Shown: piece after piece, positions 5,997-10,517 of the stretch | How the letters are laid out: the number at the start of each line of letters is the position of its first letter | Numbering within the stretch: position 1 is the first letter of the stretch | Source of the DNA: an uncultured Muribaculaceae bacterium | Lineage (GTDB): Bacteria; Bacteroidota; Bacteroidia; Bacteroidales; Muribaculaceae | Assembly (NCBI GenBank): GCA_910584185.1 | Contig: CAJTYC010000081.1 | Span: 1 to 10,517, forward strand | Reading direction: 5' to 3' | DNA: 10,517 nt | Notes under the pieces: generated by a model | The model's input: the letters and a program-made list of their open reading frames with translations, nothing else | Database searches by the model: none | What the model was told of the DNA's origin: nothing | Position numbers and translations under genes: made by a program

Positions 5997-6303
5997 TTGC
6001 GGGGAGGTTGGTGGGAGCCGGTGCGGCGCTGTTGGGCGCGGGAGCGGCAGCTGCCGGTGTGATGCTTGACACATTTACCGGAGTCTTTACAGTGAACGAA
6101 GCGCAGATGGAGAGCACGCAGATAACGATTGCGAGTGTCCAAGTTGCCTTTTCGATGAAGTCGGTGGTCTTGCGGTAGCCGAGGTATTGGTTTCCGCTTG
6201 AATAGTCAGAGGCAAGACCGCCTCCCTTTGATTTCTGGATCAGCACAGCCCCTACGAGCAGGATGCTGGCTACCACGATGAGAATGCTGAGAAAGATATA
6301 CAT
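5992..6303 (-). CDS. secG: Preprotein translocase subunit SecG
   Basis: A 103-residue inner-membrane protein that assists SecYE and SecA in protein export. It has two membrane helices (about 2-22 and 50-70), and the family motif between them is intact: VLIQKSKGGGLASDYSSGNQ (20-39), followed by LGYRKTTDFIEKATW. The periplasmic tail (about 77-103) is low complexity, rich in Ala and Pro, as in many Bacteroidales SecG proteins. It lies 68 bp downstream of the hypothetical gene, same strand, in a cluster with lptE and the sigma-54 activator. Its stop codon overlaps the edge of the large inverted repeat. Confidence 0.94.
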   Translation of the reverse strand: MYIFLSILIVVASILLVGAVLIQKSKGGGLASDYSSGNQYLGYRKTTDFIEKATWTLAIVICVLSICASFTVKTPVNVSSITPAAAAPAPNSAAPAPTNLPAK

Positions 6304-6371
6304 ATCTTAAAAAATGTTAAATTAGCTGATTTGCGTTCTTAAGGACTTCAATTCGGGGGCTTACGGGCCGA

Positions 6372-7151
6372 TTAATTGCGCTTATTGCTCTCGATTTGAA
6401 TTAATTTCTTAAGAAAACGTGTTTGAGTTGCAAAGTAAACACTTTTTTTTGGATTATTCAAACTTAGTTCCTGAATAATTTCGAGTGCTTTTGCATAATT
6501 TTTGTTTTTGACCATCAATCTGAAGAGGGCCTCCGAGAGTTCCGGTGACTCTTGAGGGGCTTCTTCTTTTGCTGCTTCCGGGGTTTTAGGGTCGCTAAGG
6601 TCTTTAGGGTCTTTAGGGTCTTTAGGGTCTTTAGGGTCTTTAAGGTCTTTAGGGTCTATCGGATCGTTAGGGTGATTGCGACGTGTCGGGGTCTTTGGCG
6701 GGACAGCTTGGAGGAAAGAGGATATCAGGTCGGCTGTGGCATCACCGGTTTGCTGGCTTGTCTTCTCTTCGGGCGCATCTTCAGGGTCGTCCATAAGCAG
6801 GGCGTAGTCTATGGCCGGAGCCGTCGGGATAATAGGCCCGGTCGTGTTGGAATCCGTGTTGGCATCCTCTTGTTTCTGCTCAGGCACGAGGTTTTCGACT
6901 TGTGGGGTTGCGGCCTTCTTCTCCGACGAGAAGATTGATATGAAAGAAGATATGGTGTCGTCGGTCGAGGGGCTTTGGGGGAGCATGTCCGGGTAGAAAT
7001 TGCGGAACTCCTCCGGGCTCATGCCTATGATGGTACGCAGGGCGCACTCGTCGCCCACGCAGGCGGCGATTTTTCTTGTCAGGGCCTCCCTTTGCTCCGG
7101 TGAGGCTGTGGCTAAGGCGTCTATGTCAGGATTTATGAAGTAGGGAGGCAT
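6372..7151 (-). CDS. Conserved hypothetical protein with a KDP-repeat linker
   Basis: This 259-residue protein is of unknown function. It has no signal peptide or membrane segment, so it is probably cytoplasmic. Three parts are visible: an N-terminal helical region (1-60: SPEQREALTRKIAACVG, then MSPEEFRNFYPDML); an acidic, low-complexity middle (60-160); and a compact C-terminal helical domain (about 205-259) reading ALFRLMVKNKNYAKALEIIQ, then NNPKKSVYFATQTRFLKKLI, which resembles a tetratricopeptide-like pair and is the best-conserved-looking part. Between them (163-190) is a KDP tripeptide repeat encoded by a 9-bp tandem array. A protein of this kind between lptE and secG occurs in other Bacteroidales, which hints at a part in envelope biogenesis. 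The repeat length probably varies between strains. Confidence 0.75.
   Translation of the reverse strand: MPPYFINPDIDALATASPEQREALTRKIAACVGDECALRTIIGMSPEEFRNFYPDMLPQSPSTDDTISSFISIFSSEKKAATPQVENLVPEQKQEDANTDSNTTGPIIPTAPAIDYALLMDDPEDAPEEKTSQQTGDATADLISSFLQAVPPKTPTRRNHPNDPIDPKDLKDPKDPKDPKDPKDLSDPKTPEAAKEEAPQESPELSEALFRLMVKNKNYAKALEIIQELSLNNPKKSVYFATQTRFLKKLIQIESNKRN
6590..6661 (+). repeat. In-frame 9-bp tandem array encoding KDP repeats
   Basis: Eight 9-mers on the plus strand: GGTCGCTAA, four GGTCTTTAG, GGTCTTTAA, GGTCTTTAG, GGTCTATCG. On the coding strand they give repeated Lys-Asp-Pro (or Leu). A 9-bp unit can expand or contract without breaking the frame. The unit is closely related to the non-coding array at 3501-3558. 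Confidence 0.9.
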
Positions 7152-7163
7152 TTTTTTAGGTGT

Positions 7164-7293
7164 TAAGTATTAGTTATGAGTTATGAGGTTTTGGTTATGA
7201 GGTTTTATTTTTAGGTATTCATTAAATATAAGTCTTGGTTATGAATCAAATACAAAAATCACTATATAACTCATAACTCTGACTTAATACTTA
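7164..7293. repeat. Inverted-repeat spacer between lptE and the hypothetical gene
   Basis: The gap 7152-7296 is bounded by TAAGTATTA then GTTATGAGTTATGA (7164-7186) and the inverted counterpart (ATAACTCATAACTCTGA at 7266-7282, TAATACTTA at 7285-7293), with a few extra bases in the right arm. The arms enclose about 80 AT-rich bases. It could fold as a long hairpin or be a small MITE-like insertion. No promoter match was found in it. Confidence 0.6.
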
Positions 7294-7296
7294 GAT

Positions 7297-7824
7297 TTAC
7301 CAGTTGCCGAAGGTTGCGTTGAATATCAGGTTTACGAGCTCTTCGCTGATTTGCTGGCAAAGTTCGTCCTGCACGTCGGTCAGCATCAGCGAGGAGTCGA
7401 ACTGACGGTAGGCCGAGAAGCTCTGGTCGATGTTGTTGGCCGGGTTCTTGTTGTCGGTATACTTCACTCGCACCGTGATGGTTAGCCTTGTCTCGGTGGC
7501 ATATGCGTCAGTGCCTACGGCTTGCGGCGATAGGGAATAGCCGGTTATTTCGCCTTCGAGCTTTAGGTCGGCATTGTTGGAGTCGATTTCTTGCAGTCGG
7601 GTGTTCTTGGTCACATAGTTGAGCAATTCATTCTCGAAGGTCTGCTGCAGCGGCGGATATACGAGTGCGGCGCGGATCGGGAAATAGCCGATATCTACGG
7701 TCTTGTAGATGTCATAATTTATGGCCGAGCCGTTGAGCGTGTACCTGGGCACGCAGCCGGTGGCGCAGCAGGCTGCCACCACGAGGATAAAGAGCGATAG
7801 AAAACGGCTACACTTGGATGTCAT
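7297..7824 (-). CDS. lptE: LPS assembly lipoprotein LptE
   Basis: This 175-residue outer-membrane lipoprotein is the expected partner of LptD in placing lipopolysaccharide on the cell surface. It has a lipoprotein signal: basic start, hydrophobic stretch LFILVVAAC, and a lipobox-like ATGC ending in Cys24. The mature part opens YTLNGSAINYDIYKTVDIGYFP, the Bacteroidetes LptE pattern, followed by LQQTFENELLNYV, the LEGEITGYSLSPQA segment and a C-terminal helix. Its start overlaps the end of the sigma-54 activator by 17 bp, so the two are translationally coupled. The lipobox is slightly unusual (A-T-G-C rather than L-A-G-C). The family name is a confident recognition; the LptD interaction is from family knowledge. 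Confidence 0.88.
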   Translation of the reverse strand: MTSKCSRFLSLFILVVAACCATGCVPRYTLNGSAINYDIYKTVDIGYFPIRAALVYPPLQQTFENELLNYVTKNTRLQEIDSNNADLKLEGEITGYSLSPQAVGTDAYATETRLTITVRVKYTDNKNPANNIDQSFSAYRQFDSSLMLTDVQDELCQQISEELVNLIFNATFGNW

Positions 7825-8956
7825 AGTCTTGTATTTTGCGGTAAAGCGTACGGAGCGAAATATTCAGGTCCTTGGCTGTTTTATGTTTGTCGCCGTTGTT
7901 GCGGGAGAGTGCTTCGATTACTGCTTGGCGTTCAGCCTTCTCGAGGGCATTTGTGCGTGGTTTGAGTCCGAGTAGGTCGGAGTCGTTATACTTCACGAGC
8001 GACTTGATGTCGGTGGCCGGTTGCACGTCGGTGATGTCGGAAGGCTTGGCGCTGAATTCGTTGCGGAGCGCCTCCACTTCAGCCTTGAGCGAGAGCACGA
8101 GTTGCCAGAGCATTTTCCGTTCGGCCTCGATGTCGACCTCCTTGTGAGCCGGCACCGGGGTTGAGAGTCCGGAATGGTCTATTGGTAGGACTTCGAGCAC
8201 CGTGTCGCGTGAGATTTCCTCGCCGGCGTGGAAGAGCGCGAGCTGGTCCACTATGTTCTTGAGCTGGCGCACATTGCCGGGCCAGCGGTATATCTCGAGG
8301 GCGCGGACTGCATCAGGGGCGAACGAGATAGGCTCTGTCATATACTTGCGCGAGAAGTCGGAGGCGAACTTGCGGGCGAGCAGATGGATGTCGTCGCCTC
8401 GGTCGTGGAGGTTTGGCACGGCGATGGTCACCGTGGAGAGACGGTAATACAGGTCCTCGCGAAACTTCCCCTGCTTCACGGCCCGGAGCAGGTTGACATT
8501 GGTGGCGGCCACGATTCGCACATCGGTTTTCTGCACCACCGAAGAGCCGACCTTCAGGAACTCGCCCGACTCGAGCACGCGGAGCAGGCGGGCCTGCGTG
8601 GTGAGCGGAAGTTCCGCCACCTCATCGAGAAACAGGGTGCCGCCGTCGGCCTCCTCGAAATAGCCCTTGCGCGAGGCGATAGCCCCGGTGAACGAACCCT
8701 TCTCGTGGCCAAACAGCTCCGAGTCGATGGTCCCTTCGGGTATTGCGCCGCAGTTTACGGCTATATATTTCTTATGCTTTCGGCTGCCGAACTGGTGTAT
8801 AATCTTGGGGAAGAACTCCTTGCCCGAGCCGGACTCGCCGATTACGAGCACTGAGAGGTCGATCGAGGCCACCTGCGCAGCGCGGGTTATGGCCTCGATG
8901 AGGGCCGGCGAGTTGCCGATTATGCCGAAGCGTTGTTTGATTTGCTGAATATCCAA
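7808..8956 (-). CDS. Sigma-54-dependent transcriptional activator without receiver domain
   Basis: This 382-residue activator uses ATP hydrolysis to open promoters held by sigma-54 RNA polymerase. The AAA+ domain (about 12-240) has a Walker A GESGSGKE (40-47), the sigma-54 contact loop GSFTGA (87-92, a Ser variant of GAFTGA), Walker B GGTLFLDE (105-112), an arginine-finger region FREDLYYRL (165-173) and sensor II WPGNVRQL (225-232). A linker with a predicted coiled coil (about 265-300) leads to a C-terminal Fis-type helix-turn-helix (about 345-380, KTAKDLNISLRTLYRKI). There is no N-terminal receiver or sensor domain, so it is controlled by level, by another protein or by the linker. The start codon is TTG: the nearest upstream in-frame ATG is followed by a stop, and no ATG occurs before the AAA+ core. 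It overlaps lptE by 17 bp. Confidence 0.92.
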   Translation of the reverse strand: MDIQQIKQRFGIIGNSPALIEAITRAAQVASIDLSVLVIGESGSGKEFFPKIIHQFGSRKHKKYIAVNCGAIPEGTIDSELFGHEKGSFTGAIASRKGYFEEADGGTLFLDEVAELPLTTQARLLRVLESGEFLKVGSSVVQKTDVRIVAATNVNLLRAVKQGKFREDLYYRLSTVTIAVPNLHDRGDDIHLLARKFASDFSRKYMTEPISFAPDAVRALEIYRWPGNVRQLKNIVDQLALFHAGEEISRDTVLEVLPIDHSGLSTPVPAHKEVDIEAERKMLWQLVLSLKAEVEALRNEFSAKPSDITDVQPATDIKSLVKYNDSDLLGLKPRTNALEKAERQAVIEALSRNNGDKHKTAKDLNISLRTLYRKIQDYDIQV

Positions 8957-8966
8957 TTTTAGTGTT

Positions 8967-8978
8967 TACATTAATGTA
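8967..8978. promoter_or_regulatory. 12-bp palindrome just upstream of the activator start
   Basis: TACATTAATGTA is a perfect palindrome ending 11 bp before the TTG start codon. It could be an operator or autoregulatory site, but at this length chance is possible. Confidence 0.3.
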
Positions 8979-9020
8979 CCCAAATTAAGAACGCGTAGGA
9001 ACTTAAAAAATTTTTTGAAC

Positions 9021-9142
9021 GCGGAACGCGCCTTTGGCGCATCATGGCGCGGAACTTACGCGGAACTTCTTTTTTTATTTTTCAGAACGCAGGCGGACAT
9101 TTCGGGCTTCGCCCTCTATGTGTCGCGGAACGCAAGCGGAAC
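9021..9142. repeat. Cluster of GCGGAAC short repeats in the activator leader
   Basis: Exact GCGGAAC copies start at 9021, 9049, 9060, 9125 and 9136; a related GCGGAC is at 9093. Two pairs are spaced by exactly 11 bp. Small hairpins (GCGCC-TTT-GGCGC around 9028-9040 and GGGC-TTC-GCCC around 9103-9113) are interspersed. The repeats are read as GTTCCGC in the predicted activator leader RNA. Confidence 0.65.
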
Positions 9143-9246
9143 CTTGACACAGACTGGACTGTAGGTTAGCTGCGACAAACCCTCAGGATTCCGCTTTCTC
9201 TTCGAGCAGATGCCTATTGTTTTGTGAAGCGGTGAAATGGTGATTG

Positions 9247-9278
9247 CAAATTTAGTGAAAAAAGGTGGTATTGCCAAA
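9247..9278 (-). promoter_or_regulatory. Bacteroidetes-type promoter for the activator-lptE-secG cluster
   Basis: Minus strand: TTTG at 9278-9275, 20 bp of spacer, TAAATTTG at 9254-9247, an exact fit to the TTTG/TAnnTTTG pattern. The predicted start is near 9241, giving a long leader before the TTG start at 8956. Confidence 0.55.
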
Positions 9279-9280
9279 TA

Positions 9281-9300
9281 AGGCCCCGTCTCACAAAAAT
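9281..9300 (+). repeat. Insertion-end-like sequence, match to 149-168
   Basis: AGGCCCCGTCTCACAAAAAT matches the reverse complement of 149-168 at 16 of 20 positions. It also forms one side of a small hairpin (CCCCG with CGGGG at 9303-9307), so it may be just part of a terminator. No transposase is nearby. Confidence 0.35.
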
Positions 9301-9319
9301 GGCGGGGGGCTAAACGGTT

Positions 9320-9349
9320 GCAGGGTGCGCCATTGCTGACGCACCCTGC
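9320..9349 (-). terminator. Strong hairpin after the OMP gene
   Basis: GCAGGGTGCG (9320-9329) and CGCACCCTGC (9340-9349) pair perfectly over 10 bp with a 10-base loop. It starts 29 bp after the OMP stop codon. There is no long U-run on the minus strand after it. The weaker CCCCG/CGGGG hairpin follows and then CCTTATTT, so termination could use both. Confidence 0.7.
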
Positions 9350-9378
9350 GGGTGTATAAGAGTTGGGTTGGGATTCTA

Positions 9379-9969
9379 TTAGAAGTTGTAGTAGAAACCG
9401 AGAGTCACGTTGTTGCCGTCGAGCATGAAGCCACCCTTGCGGTTGTAGCCTGCGTTGTAAGCGCGACGGTTAGCGCCTTCGTAACCGAGGAAGCCGAGGT
9501 GAGCCACCATAGAGAAGCTGTCGGTGAAGTTGAGGGCCACGCCGGGACGGAAACCTACGTTCCAAGTGATGCCGGTTTCAGAGTCATGACCATCATAGTC
9601 CACAGAACCTACACCGATGCCTGCACCGCCGTCAATGAAGAGCTGCACGAGGTTGTTGCTTGTGCGGAAGAAAGAGAAGCGAGCGTAGGGGTTGAACTCG
9701 AACATGTGAGAGTTTACCTTGTAGCCATTGAAGTGCTTGTACTCGTAACCGATGGTTGTACCGATAGCCCAACGGTCGTTGAAGTTGTAACCGAGTTCGG
9801 GGAGGATGTTGAAAGTGTTGATGGTGGCGCGAGTGGCGGAGTTGAAGAGAGACACGTTGCCAGACTCGTGCATGAAGCCGATGCTACCACCGATGTAACC
9901 GTTACCTGCGTTTGCAGTTCCGAAAACAGATGCAACAGCGAGTGCTGCGATTGCGAAAATCTTTTTCAT
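9379..9969 (-). CDS. OmpX-like outer-membrane beta-barrel protein
   Basis: A 196-residue protein with a signal peptide (MKKIFAIAALAVASVFGTANA, cut after about residue 21) and a mature part of about 175 residues made of alternating strands separated by short turns, such as GYIGGSIGFMHESGN, FNILPELGYNFNDRWAIGTT, FEFNPYARFSFFR and VQLFIDGGAGIGVGS. It ends in an aromatic residue (GFYYNF), the usual signal for BAM-dependent insertion. Size fits an eight-strand barrel of the OMP_b-brl/OmpX type. The ligand or role is unknown. It is a single gene with its own promoter (10154-10123), a leader of about 150 bases and a strong downstream hairpin. Its smooth composition suggests high expression, though I cannot measure that. 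Confidence 0.88.
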   Translation of the reverse strand: MKKIFAIAALAVASVFGTANAGNGYIGGSIGFMHESGNVSLFNSATRATINTFNILPELGYNFNDRWAIGTTIGYEYKHFNGYKVNSHMFEFNPYARFSFFRTSNNLVQLFIDGGAGIGVGSVDYDGHDSETGITWNVGFRPGVALNFTDSFSMVAHLGFLGYEGANRRAYNAGYNRKGGFMLDGNNVTLGFYYNF

Positions 9970-10122
9970 TTTGATGTTGTTTTTAGTTATTATTTTCGAT
10001 TTGTCAGGCTGCAGCCGGTGTGTTTTTGCTGCGGCATACAGCCGATGTGTTTATTGATTAAAAGGCGGGATTGTGGTGTGTGAAATTGCACAAAAATCGC
10101 CGATTTGTGTCATAATTAGTGG

Positions 10123-10154
10123 CAAATTTAAGTAAAAAATAGTGAACACACAAA
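10123..10154 (-). promoter_or_regulatory. Bacteroidetes-type promoter of the OMP gene
   Basis: Minus strand: TTTG at 10154-10151, 20 bp of spacer, TAAATTTG at 10130-10123. This is an exact match to the pattern, with a predicted start near 10117 and a leader of about 150 bases. Confidence 0.65.
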
Positions 10155-10172
10155 TTTTAAAGCGAATTTTTA

Positions 10173-10195
10173 TATTATGCAACACTATTATGCAA
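10173..10195. promoter_or_regulatory. TATTATGCAA direct repeats upstream of the OMP promoter
   Basis: TATTATGCAA occurs at 10173-10182 and 10186-10195, 13 bp apart, starting 19 bp upstream of the -33 element. The position is typical for an activator site; the binding protein is unknown. Confidence 0.45.
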
Positions 10196-10274
10196 TATTT
10201 GTGCTAAAAAGGACAATAGTTAGTTAATAAATAAAAGTGAATAATGGCTTTGTGTCTTGGTTAAGGAAGACATG

Positions 10275-10307
10275 GTCGCTTCGCGACACATATCCGGCTT
10301 TGCCGGA
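10275..10307. other. Two adjacent perfect small hairpins
   Basis: GTCGC-TTC-GCGAC (10275-10287) and TCCGGC-TTT-GCCGGA (10293-10307) sit side by side, five bases apart, in non-coding DNA. They resemble other GCTTCGC hairpins in the window. Function unknown. Confidence 0.5.
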
Positions 10308-10360
10308 ACATATTGTTTTGCGGTTATAGTGAGCTTGATATAGAAGTAACATCTTTGTTG

Positions 10361-10396
10361 GCGTCGCCGGCGCCTCCTTGCCCCCAGTTCGCGATG
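10361..10396 (+). repeat. Dispersed repeat copy C
   Basis: Reads GCGTCGCCGGCGCCTCCTTG, then CCCCCAGTTCGCGATG, the same family and strand as copies A and B with a few substitutions. It is followed by an AT-rich TTATTCATTATTC run, as copy B is followed by a similar, degenerate run. Confidence 0.75.
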
Positions 10397-10478
10397 TGGC
10401 TTGGTTCTTCGTCGCTTCGCTGTTATTCATTATTCATTATTCATTGTTCACGATTCATTGGATTGTCGTCGCCGGAAG

Positions 10479-10517
10479 CTCCTCCCTCCCGGTGGCTTCG
10501 CGTCGATAAGCGCGTCG
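10479..10517 (+). repeat. Dispersed repeat copy E, running off the window
   Basis: The 23 bases 10479-10501 are identical to 558-580 (copy D). The preceding GTCGTCGCCGGAAG corresponds to the GTCGSCGG start of copies A to C, which links the two subtypes. The 3' end is cut by the window edge. Confidence 0.65.

Larger units (their letters stand above)
8957..9378. other. 422-bp non-coding region between the activator and the OMP gene
   Basis: I see no supported gene. From left to right it holds the 12-bp palindrome TACATTAATGTA (8967-8978), a block with five GCGGAAC copies and small hairpins (9021-9142), a stretch of about 100 bases with nothing recognisable (9143-9240), a minus-strand promoter (9278-9247), an insertion-end-like sequence (9281-9300) and a strong hairpin (9320-9349). 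If the promoter is right, the activator mRNA has a leader of about 285 bases. Confidence 0.7.
9970..10517. other. 548-bp non-coding region with promoter, direct repeats and dispersed repeats
   Basis: The first part (9970-10200) is the leader and promoter of the OMP gene. After about 10224 I find only hairpins (10275-10307), an AT-rich TTATTCATTATTC run (about 10423-10449) and two dispersed repeat copies. An open frame at 10224-10430 on the minus strand is formed largely by these repeats and I do not call it. Confidence 0.7.

Noticed and set aside
8228..8854. A 208-codon open frame on the plus strand
   Set aside because: It is antisense to the AAA+ core of the activator, whose motifs are unmistakable.
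9143..9240. Possible tRNA, SRP RNA or riboswitch in the activator leader
   Set aside because: I found no cloverleaf, GGAA-type SRP loop or known aptamer signature, and the small GGTT/AACC pairing is too weak.
9352..10083. A 243-codon open frame on the plus strand
   Set aside because: It is antisense to the beta-barrel gene with its signal peptide and C-terminal phenylalanine, and is Val/Glu-rich as antisense of barrel genes tends to be.
10224..10430. A 68-codon open frame on the minus strand
   Set aside because: It is built from the hairpins and dispersed repeat copy C and has no recognisable domain.

Overview
The window reads as chromosome from a Bacteroidales bacterium, most likely a Muribaculaceae-type gut lineage. 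The evidence is the protein families (a Bacteroidales-type HigB, an ExbB-ExbD-TonB set next to pdxJ, SecG, LptE and a receiver-less sigma-54 activator), several matches to the Bacteroidetes promoter pattern TTTG-N19/20-TAnnTTTG, and the lack of clear Shine-Dalgarno sequences. The family-level placement is an inference from gene content, not a search result.

Left part (1-1597) is accessory DNA, visibly more AT-rich than the rest. Bases 1-168 look like the end of an insertion element whose terminus (149-168) abuts a decapitated DUF1016/YhcG-type PD-(D/E)XK nuclease gene (171-524). A HigB-HigA toxin-antitoxin pair (785-1418, minus) follows. It has a palindromic operator overlapping a Bacteroidetes promoter and is bracketed by two 47-bp direct repeats (712-758 and 1497-1543, 45 of 47 identical).

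The core block (1598-8956) carries housekeeping genes. On the minus strand, pdxJ (vitamin B6 synthesis) precedes exbB, exbD and a TonB-like protein, which together would form a proton-motive-force-driven energiser of outer-membrane uptake. Diverging from pdxJ on the plus strand are a CBS/ACT-like regulatory protein and nadK. These converge on secG across a 30-bp perfect inverted repeat. Minus-strand order then runs sigma-54-dependent activator, lptE (LPS export, overlapping by 17 bp), a hypothetical protein with a KDP repeat, and secG, probably one envelope-biogenesis transcription unit starting from a promoter near 9278-9247.

Right part (8957-10517) has a 422-bp non-coding leader rich in short GCGGAAC repeats, a strong terminator hairpin, an OmpX-like eight-strand beta-barrel gene with a recognisable promoter and upstream direct repeats, and then about 290 bp of non-coding DNA with hairpins and more copies of the dispersed repeat family.

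The unexplained content is mostly repetitive and non-coding: a five-copy family of intergenic elements all on one strand, 9-bp tandem arrays found both between genes and in frame inside a gene, a 17-bp intergenic element in both orientations, and an insertion-end-like sequence in two places. I found no CRISPR array, tRNA or rRNA.
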